Of a stretch of DNA of 64,000 nucleotides, positions 53,948-64,000 are shown in pieces; the first letter of the stretch is position 1, and each line of letters starts with the position of its first letter. The notes under the pieces are model-generated. The model saw nothing but the letters and a program-made list of their open reading frames with translations. It did not search any database and was not told the origin of the DNA. Source of the stretch: Tistrella bauzanensis (GTDB lineage: Bacteria; Pseudomonadota; Alphaproteobacteria; Tistrellales; Tistrellaceae); contig NZ_BMDZ01000012.1 in NCBI RefSeq assembly GCF_014636235.1, positions 1 through 64,000 of the forward strand, written 5' to 3'. The position numbers were made by a program, and so were the translations under genes.

Positions 53948-54442
53948 ATGGACGTCGTTCGTCGTATCACCGAGCTGATCGAGCCGGCCATCGGCGATCT
54001 CGGTTACGAGGTCGTGCGCATCGTGTTCCGATCGGGCACCAACGCCACCTTGCAGATCATGGCCGAGCGCACCGACGGTCAGTTGATGACGGTCGATGAC
54101 TGCGCCGAGATCAGCAATGTCGTGTCGGCGCTGCTCGACGTCGAGGATCCGATCACCGAGGCCTATGCACTTGAGGTCAGCTCCCCCGGCATCGACCGGC
54201 CGCTGACCCGGTTCAAGGATTTCGAGCGGTTCGCCGGCTTTGAGGCCAAGATGGAACTGCGGCGCCCGCATGAGGGCCGCAAGCGGTTCCGCGGTCGGCT
54301 TGCCGGCGTGCGTGATGGCGGGCTGGTCGCGATCCGTCTGGATGACGGCGCTGAAGCGGCCCTGCCTTTCGACGAGATTTCGTCGGCGAAGCTGATCCTC
54401 ACCGATGAGCTGATCGCCGCCGTCCAGGATAACCGGAGCTGA
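53948..54442 (+). CDS. rimP: Ribosome maturation factor RimP
   Basis: A 164-residue factor for 30S assembly. RRITELIEPAIGDLGYEVVRIVF, TVDDCAEISNVVSALLDVEDPI, YALEVSSPGIDRPLTRFKDFERF and the C-terminal SH3-like FRGRLAG / IRLDDG / FDEISSAKLI are typical. GGAGGAG just before the ATG fixes the start; upstream in-frame residues are not family-like. First gene of rimP-nusA-ylxR-infB. Confidence 0.94.
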   Translation: MDVVRRITELIEPAIGDLGYEVVRIVFRSGTNATLQIMAERTDGQLMTVDDCAEISNVVSALLDVEDPITEAYALEVSSPGIDRPLTRFKDFERFAGFEAKMELRRPHEGRKRFRGRLAGVRDGGLVAIRLDDGAEAALPFDEISSAKLILTDELIAAVQDNRS

Positions 54443-54451
54443 GTGCGCCCC

Positions 54452-56062
54452 ATGGACATCAACTTCAACACCGGCCCGGTCCGGCACGAGCTGCTACAGG
54501 TCGCTGACGCGGTTGCCCGCGAGAAGTCGATCGACCGCGACAGCGTGCTCGAAGCCATGGAACAGGCGATCCAGACCGCGGGTCGGCGCAAATACGGCCA
54601 GGATCACGATATCCGGGCCACCATCGACCGCAAGACCGGCGAGATCCGTCTGTACCGCTATACCCAGGTGGTCGACGAGGTCGAGGACGAAGCGACCCAG
54701 ACCACGGTTGCCGATGCCCGCCACCGCAAGCCCGACGCCGCCCCCGGCGATTTCCTGGTCGACCCGCTGCCGCCGATCGATTTCGGCCGCATCGCCGCCC
54801 AGACCGCCAAGCAGGTGATCGTGCAGAAGGTGCGCGAGGCCGAGCGCCTGCGCCAGTTCGACGAGTTCAAGGAACGGGTCGGCGAGATCATCAACGGCAT
54901 CGTCAAGCGCGCCGAATATGGCAGCGTCGTGGTCGATCTGGGCCGCGCCGAAGCCGTGATGCGCCGCGATGAACTGCTGCCGCGGGAAAGCTTCCGGGTC
55001 GGCGACCGGGTCCGCGCCTATATCTATTCGGTGCGCGAGGAACCCAGGGGGCCGCAGATCTTCCTGTCGCGCACCCATCCGATGTTCATGGCGAAGCTGT
55101 TCGCGCAGGAAGTGCCCGAAATCTATGACGGCATCATCGAGATCAAGGGCTGCGCCCGCGATCCGGGATCGCGCGCCAAGATCGCGGTGACCAGCAACGA
55201 CAGCAGTATCGACCCGGTCGGTGCCTGCGTCGGCATGCGCGGCTCGCGGGTGCAGGCGGTGGTTGCCGAACTGCAGGGCGAAAAGATCGACATCATTCCG
55301 TGGTCGCCCGATACCGCGACCTTCCTGGTCAATGCGCTGGCCCCGGCGGAAGTCGCCAAGGTGGTGCTGGACGAGGATACCCAGCGGATCGAAGTGGTGG
55401 TGCCGGATGAACAGCTGTCGCTGGCCATCGGCCGGCGTGGCCAGAACGTCCGCCTGGCATCGCAGCTGACCGGCTGGGACATCGATATCGTCACCGAGAC
55501 CGAGGAGTCGGAGCGGCGCCAGGAACAGTTCCGCGAACGCTCGCGGCTGTTCATCGAGGCACTGAACGTCGACGAGGTGATCGCTCAGCTTCTGGTGACC
55601 GAGGGCTTCGAATCGATTGAGGAAATCGCCTTCGTGGCCGAGGATGAACTGTCGGGCATCGAGGGTTTCGATCCCGACGTCGCGGCCGAGCTTCAGAACC
55701 GCGCCCAGGTGTTCCTGGAAGCCCGCGACCGGCGCATGGACGACAAACGCCGCGAGCTGGGTGTCGAGGACGCGGTCGCCGAGATCGAGGGCATGACGCC
55801 GCTGATGCTGGCGCAGCTGGGTGAGAAGGGGGTGAAGACCCTCGACGACCTGGCCGACCTGTCGGGCGACGAGCTGATCGAGCTTCTGCCCGCCGGCACG
55901 CTGGACGAGGCCGAGGCCAACCGCATCATCATGGCCGCCCGCGCCCATTGGTTCGAGGACGAACCGGCGGCTGGCGAGGTGGCGGATGACGGTGACGCCG
56001 TCGGCGCCGAGGCTGGTGCTGGTGATGCGGCCGATGCCGGCGTCGACGGCGCCAAGGCCTGA
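54452..56062 (+). CDS. nusA: Transcription termination/antitermination protein NusA
   Basis: RNA-polymerase-binding factor of 536 residues. N-terminal domain ([28 protein letters not shown]), S1 domain (residues about 130-200), KH1 and KH2 ([52 protein letters not shown]) and two C-terminal acidic helix-hairpin repeats. The last 25 residues are Ala/Gly/Asp-rich. A GTG at 54443, in frame and immediately after the rimP stop, is an alternative start with better spacing to the GGAG at 54434. Confidence 0.95.
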   Translation: MDINFNTGPVRHELLQVADAVAREKSIDRDSVLEAMEQAIQTAGRRKYGQDHDIRATIDRKTGEIRLYRYTQVVDEVEDEATQTTVADARHRKPDAAPGDFLVDPLPPIDFGRIAAQTAKQVIVQKVREAERLRQFDEFKERVGEIINGIVKRAEYGSVVVDLGRAEAVMRRDELLPRESFRVGDRVRAYIYSVREEPRGPQIFLSRTHPMFMAKLFAQEVPEIYDGIIEIKGCARDPGSRAKIAVTSNDSSIDPVGACVGMRGSRVQAVVAELQGEKIDIIPWSPDTATFLVNALAPAEVAKVVLDEDTQRIEVVVPDEQLSLAIGRRGQNVRLASQLTGWDIDIVTETEESERRQEQFRERSRLFIEALNVDEVIAQLLVTEGFESIEEIAFVAEDELSGIEGFDPDVAAELQNRAQVFLEARDRRMDDKRRELGVEDAVAEIEGMTPLMLAQLGEKGVKTLDDLADLSGDELIELLPAGTLDEAEANRIIMAARAHWFEDEPAAGEVADDGDAVGAEAGAGDAADAGVDGAKA

Positions 56063-56097
56063 TATGAACGCGGCCCGGAACCCCATGGCGCCGGGCC

Positions 56098-56817
56098 ATG
56101 AACGGAGCGATGATGGTGGTGGCGATCGATCCGGCAATGCCGGACGGCATGGTGGCGATACCCGACGCGGCGGCAGGCGACGACCTGCCGACCGATGCGG
56201 GGCCGCGCGACCGTGCGCCTGAACGCCGCTGCATCGTCAAGGGCCGGAGCGGATCGCCCGACGGGCTGATCCGTTTCGTGCTCGACCCCGAAGGGCGGGT
56301 GGTCGCGGATGTCGACGCCAGCCTGCCGGGACGCGGTGCGTGGGTGACTGCCGATCGGGCGTCACTGACCATCGCAATCAAGCGCCGGTTGTTCTCAAGA
56401 GCCTTCCGGACACAGACGCAGGTCGGCGATGACCTGATCGGGACGGTCGAGCGATTGCTAACTGCCCGGTGTTTGGAATATCTTGGGCTCGGCCGCCGGG
56501 CGGGAGCGGTTGTCGCCGGATACGAAAAAGTGCGGAGCTGGCTCGATGCCGGCACCGTCGGCGCCATTTCCCTGGCATCGGATGCCGGAGAGACGGCCGC
56601 CTCCCGCATGGGAGCGCTGAAGGGCGTTCCTGTCGTCGCACTATTGACCCGCGATGAAATGGGTCGTGCTCTCGGACGCGAGAACGCGGTCAATGTCGCG
56701 ATTGCCGAAGGACGGCTCGCGAAGCGTTTCCTGGGCGCTGCCCAGCGTCTCGCGGGTTTCAGGGATGCCCCCTACCCTGTCGACCGGGTGTCGGCCGGCT
56801 TGAGAGAGAACGGATAA
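56098..56817 (+). CDS. YlxR-type RNA-binding protein with L7Ae-like domain
   Basis: A 239-residue protein combining a YlxR (DUF448) domain (residues about 40-100: [43 protein letters not shown]) and an L7Ae-like RNA-binding domain ([40 protein letters not shown]). The fusion is standard between nusA and infB in alphaproteobacteria. YlxR proteins bind RNase P RNA or act in transcription in other bacteria. The YlxR Cys-Ile-x-Lys signature reads CIVKG, close to the CIVTR/CVVTG pattern. Confidence 0.88.
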   Translation: MNGAMMVVAIDPAMPDGMVAIPDAAAGDDLPTDAGPRDRAPERRCIVKGRSGSPDGLIRFVLDPEGRVVADVDASLPGRGAWVTADRASLTIAIKRRLFSRAFRTQTQVGDDLIGTVERLLTARCLEYLGLGRRAGAVVAGYEKVRSWLDAGTVGAISLASDAGETAASRMGALKGVPVVALLTRDEMGRALGRENAVNVAIAEGRLAKRFLGAAQRLAGFRDAPYPVDRVSAGLRENG

Positions 56818-56827
56818 CCGGAGCGAT

Positions 56828-59800
56828 ATGAGCGAGACCAACGAGGACGGCCAGAAGAAGGCGCTCAGCCTGTCGGGAGCCGGGCGTCTTGAGCTGAGGA
56901 GGAAGCCTGCGGCGGAAGGCGCCCAGGTTCGCCAGAACTTCTCGCACGGCCGTTCCAAGACCGTGACGGTCGAGGTCAAGCGCAAGCGGACCGTGTCGGT
57001 GCCCGAGCAGGGCAACCGGAGCGGTTCCGGCGGCGGTCGCGGTCGTGCGCGTGGCGCCGCTGCTGACGGCGGCCTGACGCAGGACGAGCGGGATGTGCGC
57101 CTGCGGGCGCTTGAACAGGCGATCAGCGATCAGAAGCGCCGCGCTGAGGAAGAGGTCCGCAGGGCCGAGGAAGCAGCGCGTCGCAAGATCGAGGACGAGG
57201 CTCGCCGCAAGGTCGAGGAAGAGGCCCGCAAGGTCGCCGAGGAGGCCGCCCGCAAGGCGGCCGAGGAAGCGGCGCGCCGCGAGGCCGAGGACGCCGCCCG
57301 TCGCGAGATCGAGGCCCGTGCGGCCGCGGCCGCGGCACCGGTTGCCCCGGCACCCGAGGCGCCGGCGCCCCGTGCCGAGACCCCGCGCACCGTTGAGGCG
57401 CGAGGCGACAGCCCCCGGACCGAGCGTCCGGCGGGTGGCGGCGGCCCGCGTGGTGACCGGCCCGATTTCCGCAGCGGTGACCGCACTGGTGGCGCCCCGC
57501 GTGGCGATCGCCCTGGTGGTGCCCCGCGTGGTGACCGGCCCGATTTCCGCAGTGGTGACCGCCCCGGTGGCGGCGCGCCCCGTGGTGACCGGCCCGATTT
57601 CCGCAGCGGTGACCGCCCGGCTGGCGGCGCTCCGCGTGGTGACCGGCCCGATTTCCGCAGTGGCGACCGCCCGGCTGGCGGTGCCCCGCGTGGTGACCGG
57701 CCCGATTTCCGCAGTGGCGACCGCCCGGCTGGCGGTGCCCCGCGTGGTGACCGGCCCGATTTCCGCAGTGGCGACCGTCCCGGTGGCGGCGCTCCGCGCG
57801 GTGACCGGCCCGATTTCCGCAGCGGTGACCGCCCGGCTGGCGGCGCTCCGCGCGGTGACCGGCCCGATTTCCGCAGTGGCGACCGCCCGGCTGGCGGTGC
57901 CCCGCGTGGTGACCGGCCCGATTTCCGCAGTGGCGACCGCCCGGCTGGCGGTGCCCCGCGTGGTGACCGGCCCGATTTCCGCAGTGGTGACCGCCCCGGT
58001 GGCGCGGCCCGGCCTGATTTCCGCAGCGGCGATCGCCCCGGCGGCCCGCCGCGTGGCGATCGTCCGGGCGGTGCCCGGCCGGCGGCCCCCGGCGCCACCA
58101 CCACCCCGGTTCTCGACGATGATGTCGAGCGCGCCCGTGCCCGTGCGGCCGAACGTGCCCGCAAGGTCGAGCGTGACGAGGAAGAGAGCCGCGCCAAGGC
58201 CGCGAACAAACGTGCGACCCCGGCCGCGCGCCCCGGCGACGATCGTCGCCGTGGTGGCAAGGGCGAGATCAAGCGTCTGGTCGAAGGCGGCGACGAGGGC
58301 GAACGCCAGCGCAGCCAGGCGGCCATGCGCCGTCAGCGCGAACGCATGCGCCGCGCCGGTCGGCAGGCCGAACCCCAGGCCCGCGTCATCCGTGACGTGA
58401 TCGTGCCTGAGGTGATCTCGGTGCAGGAACTGGCGAACCGCATGGCGGTGCGCGGTGGCGACGTCGTCAAGAAGCTGATGACGCTGGGCGTGATGGCCAC
58501 CATCAATCAGGCGATCGACGCGGACACGGCCGAACTGGTCGCGACCGAATTCGGTCACCGGGTGAAGCGCGTGGCCGAGGACGATGTGGAACTGGGCATC
58601 CTGGGTCTCGACGATACCGATGATGACCTGACCCACCGCGCCCCGGTGGTGACGGTGATGGGCCATGTCGACCACGGCAAGACCTCGCTGCTGGATGCGC
58701 TGCGCAAGACCGATGTCGTGGCCCGCGAGGCCGGCGGCATCACCCAGCATATCGGCGCCTATCAGGTCGAGCTGGAAACCGGCGATCACGTCACCTTCCT
58801 CGATACTCCCGGCCATGCCGCCTTCACCGCCATGCGTGCCCGTGGCGCGCAGGTGACGGACATCGTGGTGCTGGTGGTCGCGGCCGATGACGGCGTGATG
58901 CCGCAGACGGTCGAGGCGATCAATCACGCCAAGGCCGCCGGTGTGCCGATCGTGGTTGCGATCAACAAGATCGACAAGCCGGGCGTGAACCCCGAACGGG
59001 TGCGCAACGAGCTGCTTCAGCACGAACTGGTTCTGGAAGAACTGGGCGGCGACATCATCGCCGTCGAGGTCTCGGCCAAGACCGGCTACAACCTCGACAA
59101 GCTGCTGGAAGCCATCCTGCTGCAGGCCGAGGTGCTGGAACTGCGCGCCAATACCGGCCGCGCCGCCCAGGGCGCCGTGGTCGAGGCCAAGCTCGACAAG
59201 GGCCGTGGTCCGGTTGCGACCGTGCTGGTCCAGAAGGGCACGCTGAAGACCGGCGACGCCTTCGTGGTCGGCAGCCAGTGGGGCCGCGTGCGTGCGCTGA
59301 TCGACGACAAGGGCCGCAAGCTCGAAGAGGCCGGGCCGTCGGTGCCGGTGGAAATCCTGGGTCTCCAGGGCGTTCCGCAGGCGGGTGACGAACTGGTTGT
59401 GGTGGAAGACGAGCGCAAGGCCCGTGAAATCTCGGACTTCCGGTCCGAGCGCGAGCAGCGTGCCCGTGCGGCCACCGCACTCGGGGCTCGTGGCACTGTC
59501 GAACAGATGCTGTCGGAGATCTCGGCCGGGGCGAAGAAAGAGCTGCCGGTGCTGGTCAAGACCGACGTGCAGGGCTCGCTGGAAGCGATCACCTCCACGC
59601 TGGCCAAGCTCGGCAACGAGGAAGTCGCGGTCCGCATGCTGCATGGCGCCGTCGGCGGCATCAACGAGTCGGACGTGACCCTGGCCCAGGCCAGCAATGG
59701 CCTGATCATCGGCTTCAACGTCCGGGCCAACGCCCAGGCGCGGGATCTGGCGCGTCAGGCAGGCCTGGATCTGCGCTACTACTCGGTCATCTATGACCTG

Positions 59801-60160
59801 ACCAATGACGTGAAGGGCATGCTGGAAGGCATGCTGGCCCCGATCCGTCGCGAGACGATCACGGGTCAGGCGACGATCCGCGAAGTCTTCGCGATCACCA
59901 AGGTCGGCAAGATCGCCGGCTGTGTGGTCACGGAAGGCTATGTCCGCCGCGACAGCAAGGTTCGCCTGCTGCGCGACGACGTGGTCATCCACGAGGGCAC
60001 GCTCAGCTCGCTGAAGCGCTTCAAGGACGACGCCAAGGAAGTGCGGGCCGGCCAGGAATGCGGCATGGCCTTCGACAACTACCAGGATCTGCGCAATGGC
60101 GACGTGATCGAGGCCTTCGAGGTCGAAGAGATCGCCGCCCAGCTGAAGTCGCCGATCTGA
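56828..60160 (+). CDS. infB: Translation initiation factor IF-2
   Basis: GTPase of 1110 residues that places initiator tRNA on the ribosome. An IF2 N-terminal segment ([17 protein letters not shown]) is followed by a basic/acidic coiled coil (residues 75-165, [20 protein letters not shown]), then a repeat region (about 200-420) and the conserved part: [24 protein letters not shown]1 loop GHVDHGKT at 612-619, [15 protein letters not shown] and SAKTG, then domains II-IV. The repeat region contains 11 PDFRSGD motifs, nine in contiguous 18-residue units. The conserved domains are intact. Confidence 0.96.
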   Translation: MSETNEDGQKKALSLSGAGRLELRRKPAAEGAQVRQNFSHGRSKTVTVEVKRKRTVSVPEQGNRSGSGGGRGRARGAAADGGLTQDERDVRLRALEQAISDQKRRAEEEVRRAEEAARRKIEDEARRKVEEEARKVAEEAARKAAEEAARREAEDAARREIEARAAAAAAPVAPAPEAPAPRAETPRTVEARGDSPRTERPAGGGGPRGDRPDFRSGDRTGGAPRGDRPGGAPRGDRPDFRSGDRPGGGAPRGDRPDFRSGDRPAGGAPRGDRPDFRSGDRPAGGAPRGDRPDFRSGDRPAGGAPRGDRPDFRSGDRPGGGAPRGDRPDFRSGDRPAGGAPRGDRPDFRSGDRPAGGAPRGDRPDFRSGDRPAGGAPRGDRPDFRSGDRPGGAARPDFRSGDRPGGPPRGDRPGGARPAAPGATTTPVLDDDVERARARAAERARKVERDEEESRAKAANKRATPAARPGDDRRRGGKGEIKRLVEGGDEGERQRSQAAMRRQRERMRRAGRQAEPQARVIRDVIVPEVISVQELANRMAVRGGDVVKKLMTLGVMATINQAIDADTAELVATEFGHRVKRVAEDDVELGILGLDDTDDDLTHRAPVVTVMGHVDHGKTSLLDALRKTDVVAREAGGITQHIGAYQVELETGDHVTFLDTPGHAAFTAMRARGAQVTDIVVLVVAADDGVMPQTVEAINHAKAAGVPIVVAINKIDKPGVNPERVRNELLQHELVLEELGGDIIAVEVSAKTGYNLDKLLEAILLQAEVLELRANTGRAAQGAVVEAKLDKGRGPVATVLVQKGTLKTGDAFVVGSQWGRVRALIDDKGRKLEEAGPSVPVEILGLQGVPQAGDELVVVEDERKAREISDFRSEREQRARAATALGARGTVEQMLSEISAGAKKELPVLVKTDVQGSLEAITSTLAKLGNEEVAVRMLHGAVGGINESDVTLAQASNGLIIGFNVRANAQARDLARQAGLDLRYYSVIYDLTNDVKGMLEGMLAPIRRETITGQATIREVFAITKVGKIAGCVVTEGYVRRDSKVRLLRDDVVIHEGTLSSLKRFKDDAKEVRAGQECGMAFDNYQDLRNGDVIEAFEVEEIAAQLKSPI
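57433..58090 (+). repeat. 54-bp tandem repeat array within infB
   Basis: About nine contiguous 54-bp units encode [16 protein letters not shown][A/G]G, with two further divergent copies of the PDFRSGD core at the edges, 11 cores in all. Third-position changes are few, so the copies are young or homogenised. This accounts for the unusual IF-2 length. Confidence 0.92.
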
Positions 60161-60218
60161 GGTCGTTGGCCTGAGCTGGCGACCGGCCGCCTGATCCCGG
60201 CCGCAGGACAGGGTAAGG

Positions 60219-60261
60219 CGCCAGGGCCGACCGGGTATATCCGGCCGGCCCTGGCGTTTTT
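60219..60261 (+). terminator. Rho-independent terminator between infB and rbfA
   Basis: Two 16-base arms, CGCCAGGGCCGACCGG and CCGGCCGGCCCTGGCG, pair with one mismatch around loop GTATAT and run into five T residues, 59 bases after the infB stop. Confidence 0.88.
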
Positions 60262-60330
60262 CGATCATGCGGCGGCCATCTTCGGCGGCGCCCCACGTGT
60301 TTTTCTTTTAGTGAACGGCAGACTGACATC

Positions 60331-60816
60331 ATGCCCAAACGCGCCCAAGGCGCTGCCGGACCAACCCAGCGCCAGCTTCGTGTCGGCGAACAGATCCGCC
60401 AGGTGCTGGCGGAGCTGCTGATGCGCGGCGAAACCCATGACCCCGAGCTCGACGGCCGCCCGGTGACGGTGAGCGAGGTGCGGATGACCCCGGATCTGCG
60501 CACCGCCACCGCCTATGTCTCGCCCCTGGGGCTCGACAGCGACGGTGCCCAGGTGGTGATCAAGGCGCTGGCCCGCTCGGCCGCGCAGCTTCAGCGGGGC
60601 ATCGGCCGGCAGGTGTCGCTGAAATTCACCCCTCGGCTGCTGTTCAGGCTGGATACCGGCTTCGACTATGCCGCCCATATCGACCGCCTGCTGGCCAAGC
60701 CGGTGATCCGCCGTGATCTGGATGAAGACGGGCTGGATGAGGATGGTTCGGATGGCGAGGCCGATGCCGGCGACGATGATGCCCGCGACGATGATGCCCG
60801 GCGGGGCGAGGGCTGA
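60331..60816 (+). CDS. rbfA: Ribosome-binding factor A
   Basis: A 161-residue 30S maturation factor with a KH-like fold: RQLRVGEQIRQVLAELLMRGE, VTVSEVRMTPDLRTATAYVSPLG, RQVSLKFTPRLLFRLDTGFDYAAHIDRLL. The last 40 residues are an Asp-rich tail (DEDGLDEDGSDGEADAGDDD) beyond the normal 120-residue length. It follows a strong terminator, so it needs its own promoter in the roughly 70-base space or readthrough from infB. Confidence 0.95.
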   Translation: MPKRAQGAAGPTQRQLRVGEQIRQVLAELLMRGETHDPELDGRPVTVSEVRMTPDLRTATAYVSPLGLDSDGAQVVIKALARSAAQLQRGIGRQVSLKFTPRLLFRLDTGFDYAAHIDRLLAKPVIRRDLDEDGLDEDGSDGEADAGDDDARDDDARRGEG

Positions 60817-60821
60817 GCCCG

Positions 60822-61745
60822 GTGTCGCGCAGGCGCCGGGGTGAGCCGATCGACGGCTGGCTGGCCATCGACAAGCCCGAGGGCATGAGCTCTGCTCAGG
60901 CGGTTGCGGCGGTGAAGCGGATCACCAACGCCGCCAAGGTCGGCCATGCCGGCACGCTGGACCCGCTGGCATCGGGCGTGCTGCCGGTGGCGCTGGGCGA
61001 GGCGACCAAGACCGTCGGCCACGCCATGGACGGTGCCAAGGAATACATCTTCGATCTGCGCTGGGGCGAGGCGCGTGAGACCGACGACCGTGAAGGTGCC
61101 GTGGTCGAGACCAGCGATCACCGCCCCGACAGGGCGGCGATCGAGGCCGCACTGCCGGCGTTTCTGGGCGAGATCGACCAGGTGCCGCCGGCCTATTCGG
61201 CGATCAAGCTGGCCGGCCGGCGCGCCTATGCGCTGGCCCGCGCCGGCGAGACCCCTGAGATGCCGGTGCGCCGGGTGCGGATCGATGCGCTGGACCTGAC
61301 CGGGATCATCGACGCTGATCACGCCCGGTTCCGGCTGGCCTGCGGCAAGGGCACCTATGCCCGCGCCATCGGCCGCGATCTGGCGCTGGAGGTGGGCACG
61401 GTGGGGCATCTGTCGATGCTGCGGCGGACCCGGTCCGGCGCCTTCACCGAAGCCCATGCAATCACTCTGGAAAAGCTCGATGCGCTGGTGCATAGTGCCG
61501 CGCTCGAAGACCACCTGTTTCCGGTCGAGACCGCGCTGGACGACATCCCGGCGCTGGCCCTGACCGGTCCCGACGCAGACGCGCTCCGCAACGGGCGCTC
61601 TGTGCGGGAGCCGGCCGCTTCCGAAGGACAACTTGTCCGCGCGACACTCGACGGGCGCCTTGTGGCGCTTGCACGGGTGGAGGGCGGCGTTCTCCGTTCG
61701 GTCCGCGGCTTCAACCTCGGCGCCCTGCCCAGCAGCGCCGGCTGA
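60822..61745 (+). CDS. truB: tRNA pseudouridine(55) synthase
   Basis: Makes pseudouridine 55 in the T-loop of tRNAs. The 307-residue protein has [23 protein letters not shown] and the catalytic [23 protein letters not shown] with D47, then [25 protein letters not shown] and [22 protein letters not shown] start 5 bases after the rbfA stop. Forms a run with rbfA and rpsO. Confidence 0.96.
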   Translation: MSRRRRGEPIDGWLAIDKPEGMSSAQAVAAVKRITNAAKVGHAGTLDPLASGVLPVALGEATKTVGHAMDGAKEYIFDLRWGEARETDDREGAVVETSDHRPDRAAIEAALPAFLGEIDQVPPAYSAIKLAGRRAYALARAGETPEMPVRRVRIDALDLTGIIDADHARFRLACGKGTYARAIGRDLALEVGTVGHLSMLRRTRSGAFTEAHAITLEKLDALVHSAALEDHLFPVETALDDIPALALTGPDADALRNGRSVREPAASEGQLVRATLDGRLVALARVEGGVLRSVRGFNLGALPSSAG

Positions 61746-61764
61746 ACCCAAGGAAGGACACCCG

Positions 61765-62034
61765 ATGTCGATTACCAAATCCCGTAAGACCGAGCTGGTC
61801 ACGGAATATTCCCGTGGCACCAACGACACCGGTTCCCCGGAAGTCCAGGTCGCCATCCTGACCGAGCGGATCCGCAACCTGACCGAGCACTTCAAGACCC
61901 ACGCCAAGGACATCCATTCCCGGCGTGGCCTGCTGAAGATGGTCAGCCAGCGCCGCAAGCTGCTCGACTATCTGCGCCGGAACGACGACGGCCGCTATAA
62001 GGAAGTGATCCAGCGTCTGGGTCTGCGCAAGTGA
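61765..62034 (+). CDS. rpsO: 30S ribosomal protein S15
   Basis: Primary 16S rRNA-binding protein, 89 residues, the standard length. The characteristic sequence [16 protein letters not shown]-type motif is present as [18 protein letters not shown], followed by [19 protein letters not shown] and [28 protein letters not shown] precedes the ATG. It lies before pnp, as in most bacteria. Confidence 0.98.
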   Translation: MSITKSRKTELVTEYSRGTNDTGSPEVQVAILTERIRNLTEHFKTHAKDIHSRRGLLKMVSQRRKLLDYLRRNDDGRYKEVIQRLGLRK

Positions 62035-62551
62035 TCTGAAGGTCGAAGGGGGGTGCCGGTCGCGCCCCCCTTTGCCTTGCCGGTTGCCGGTGACGCGGCG
62101 GCAACTGGATGAATGGGCGCTCTCCGGCATCGCCTGAGGCGCGGCCACCGCATCGGATGTTCAGGGGGGCGGGGCCTGCCCCGATCCGGACCGCCGCGAA
62201 CGGCAGACAATCGCCGCCCGCCGTGGATGGATTGAAAGGCTCGACCCGCCGCCGTCATGGGACGGATGTTGCGGGATATCGCTGCCGTCGGGGCAGGTGG
62301 AGTGATCAGGAACCCCCGATGGACTTGAAGCAGCCGGTCCGGGATCTGCCCGGATGCGGCTGCGACGCGGACCGCCGATCGGATGCGCCGGACAGACGGG
62401 CGCCGGCGGTACCGCCCGCGTGACCCCCGGGGCGCGCCGGTGCCTGGATGCACCGGGCGCTTCTGAGTGTGGACGGCCGGGTCCGGCGGAGCCCGCCTGT
62501 CCTGCACCGCCGAGGGTTGCGCCGATGGAATGGAAGAGAGAGACCGAGACG
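62035..62551 (+). promoter_or_regulatory. rpsO-pnp intergenic leader
   Basis: No gene is supported in these 517 bases. A GC hairpin with a 9-bp stem (62048-62070) followed by only three T residues may partly end the rpsO transcript. Near the pnp end a hairpin at 62434-62460 (GCGCCGGTGC / GCACCGGGCGC) could belong to the pnp leader, a place where other bacteria autoregulate pnp through RNase III and PNPase. The pnp ribosome site is a GAGAG-rich stretch. Confidence 0.4.
62048..62073 (+). terminator. Weak terminator-like hairpin after rpsO
   Basis: Stem GGGGGGTGC / GCGCCCCCC (one G-T pair) with loop CGGTC and only TTT after it, 13 bases past the rpsO stop. The short T-run suggests partial termination. 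Confidence 0.5.
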
Positions 62552-64000
62552 ATGTTTACGATTTATCGCAAGGAAGTGATGTGGGCCGGGCGCAAGCTCA
62601 GCTTCGAGACCGGCCGCATCGCGCGCCAGGCCGACGGCGCCGTGCTCGCCACCTATGGTGACACCGCCGTGCTGGCGACCGTGGTTGCCCATCGCGAGCC
62701 CAAGCCCGGCGTCGATTTCTTTCCGCTGACGGTCAATTATCAGGAGAAGGCCTTCGCCGCGGGCAAGATCCCCGGTGGCTTCTTCAAGCGTGAGGGCCGG
62801 CCGAACGAGAAGGAGACGCTGACCTCGCGTCTCATCGACCGTCCGATCCGCCCGATGTTCGCCGATGGCTATCGCAACGAGACGCAGATCATCTGCACCG
62901 TGCTGAGCCACGACACCGAGAACGACCCCGACATCGTGTCGATGGTGGCGGCCTCGGCCGCGCTGACCATTTCGGGCATCCCCTTCCTGGGCCCGATCGC
63001 CGGCGCCCGCGTCGGTTACATCAATGGCCAGTACGTGCTGAACCCGACCCGGTCGCAGATGCCCGAGACGGCGCTGGACCTGATCGTCGCCGGCACCGAC
63101 GAAGCCGTGTTGATGGTTGAGTCGGAAGCGCAGGAACTGTCGGAAGAGGTGATGCTGGGCGCTGTCATGTTCGGTCATGACGGCATGCAGCCGGTGATCG
63201 ACGCGATCATCGACCTGGCCGAGGAATGCGCCAAGGAGCCCTGGTCGGTTCCTGAGAATCCGGCCGCCAAGCCGGTTGCCGCCCGGGTCGACGCGGTGGC
63301 CCGCGCCGGTCTGGAACAGGCTTACGGCCTGGTGGTGAAGCAGCAGCGCCAGCAGGCGATCAAGGCGGTCAAGGACAAGACCGTCGAGGCGCTGGTGGCG
63401 GGCGAGGGCCTGGACGGTCAGATGGTGTCGGGCGCCTTCAAGGGCCTGGAAGCCAAGATCGTGCGCGGCCGGATTCTGAAGGACGGCGTGCGCATCGACG
63501 GCCGCGACCTGAAGACCGTGCGTCCGATCGTTTCGGAAGTGGGCCTGCTGTCCCGCGCTCATGGCTCGACCCTGTTCACCCGCGGCGAAACCCAGGCGCT
63601 GGTGGTGACCACGCTGGGCACCGGCCAGGACGAGCAGATCATGGACATGCTCGAAGGCGAGTATCGCGAGCATTTCATGCTGCATTACAACTTCCCGCCC
63701 TATTCGGTCGGCGAGGCGAGCTTCCTGCGCAGCCCCGGCCGCCGCGAAATCGGCCATGGCAAGCTGGCCTGGCGCGCGCTGCGCGCCGTGCTGCCGACCA
63801 AGACCGAGTTCCCCTACACCATCCGGATCGTGTCGGAGATCACCGAGTCGAACGGCTCGTCGTCGATGGCCACGGTCTGCGGCGGCTCGCTGTCGATGAT
63901 GGATGCGGGCGTGCCCCTGAAGCGCCCCGTGGCCGGCATCGCCATGGGCCTGATCAAGGAAGACGACGGCTTCGCCGTGCTGTCGGACATCCTGGGCGAT
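62552..64000 (+). CDS. pnp: Polyribonucleotide nucleotidyltransferase (partial, runs off the window)
   Basis: 3'-5' phosphorolytic exoribonuclease and degradosome component. The first 483 codons are present and the gene continues past the window edge; the family is about 700 residues. Seen are the first RNase PH domain ([70 protein letters not shown]), the helical linker, and much of the second RNase PH domain ([60 protein letters not shown]). KH and S1 domains should follow beyond the edge. Confidence 0.97.
   Translation, partial: MFTIYRKEVMWAGRKLSFETGRIARQADGAVLATYGDTAVLATVVAHREPKPGVDFFPLTVNYQEKAFAAGKIPGGFFKREGRPNEKETLTSRLIDRPIRPMFADGYRNETQIICTVLSHDTENDPDIVSMVAASAALTISGIPFLGPIAGARVGYINGQYVLNPTRSQMPETALDLIVAGTDEAVLMVESEAQELSEEVMLGAVMFGHDGMQPVIDAIIDLAEECAKEPWSVPENPAAKPVAARVDAVARAGLEQAYGLVVKQQRQQAIKAVKDKTVEALVAGEGLDGQMVSGAFKGLEAKIVRGRILKDGVRIDGRDLKTVRPIVSEVGLLSRAHGSTLFTRGETQALVVTTLGTGQDEQIMDMLEGEYREHFMLHYNFPPYSVGEASFLRSPGRREIGHGKLAWRALRAVLPTKTEFPYTIRIVSEITESNGSSSMATVCGGSLSMMDAGVPLKRPVAGIAMGLIKEDDGFAVLSDILGD

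Noticed and set aside
57433-58090. CRISPR-like spacing of repeats
   Set aside because: Units are contiguous, coding and without unique spacers; they are a protein-coding tandem repeat.
57093-58400. Plus-strand alternative frame of 435 codons inside infB
   Set aside because: Created by the stop-free repeat array; the product is a simple Arg/Ala/Val repeat and the conserved IF-2 frame is certain.
56759-60268. Minus-strand open frame of 1169 codons over infB
   Set aside because: Antisense of infB; its repeats mirror the 54-bp infB array and no family is recognisable.
61995-62507. Minus-strand frame of 170 codons in the rpsO-pnp gap
   Set aside because: Arg/Pro-rich without family features or a ribosome site, and it overlaps the end of rpsO.

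Overview
The window is a 64 kb stretch of a GC-rich (roughly two-thirds G+C by eye) alphaproteobacterial chromosome. The evidence is the gene set and its order: alpha-type AddA/AddB recombination nucleases, a MucR/Ros-family regulator, IHF-beta, a Fur/Mur-type regulator, OlsB/OlsA ornithine-lipid acyltransferases, a SAM-II riboswitch in front of metK, and the conserved runs miaB-phoH-ybeY-corC-lnt-HTH-metK-trmB and rimP-nusA-ylxR-infB-rbfA-truB-rpsO-pnp. The protein style fits Rhodospirillales-like organisms such as Tistrella, but the genus cannot be fixed from this window. No rRNA, tRNA or CRISPR array was found.

Bases 1 to about 2,900 form a small accessory zone: an AT-richer HNH-nuclease-like gene, a broken IS5-family transposase fused to an unrelated remnant, and a two-gene unit of an HTH regulator and an unknown protein. 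Two matching 27-bp palindromes lie in front of these two genes. From 3,000 to 7,400 there is a LysR regulator divergent from a glycerol-3-phosphate-type ABC importer (ugpB-ugpA-ugpE, with no ATPase gene beside it). From 7,400 to 17,900 come sppA, ihfB, lapA, an ornithine-cyclodeaminase-family gene, pyrF, trpF-trpB-trpA, accD, folC and an alpha/beta hydrolase: pyrimidine, tryptophan, fatty-acid and folate synthesis.

From 17,900 to 27,300 there is a tightly packed unit, tsaE-amgK-murU-addB-addA (tRNA t6A formation, cell-wall sugar recycling, double-strand-break repair). Two five-codon reading frames lead into addB through overlapping stop/start codons. A complete ISAs1-family element (27,323-28,585, with a 10-bp target duplication) sits between addA and trxA. 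After trxA come a diverged FolC-like Mur-ligase paralogue and, overlapping it by 4 bases, an 812-residue protein that joins a class III nucleotide cyclase to a DUF429-like RNase H-fold domain. A second cyclase gene converges on it. I consider this cyclase/nuclease-fold fusion the best candidate for something undescribed.

From 34,500 to 44,000 are an acetyltransferase, an Nfu iron-sulfur carrier, a ddpX-SDR-lipid kinase run on the minus strand, tsaB-rimI, a TusA-like protein, mucR, fur and olsB-olsA. From 44,100 to the end are the tRNA/ribosome maturation and translation genes listed above, with IF-2 carrying an unusually long 18-residue tandem repeat. The last gene, pnp, runs off the window.
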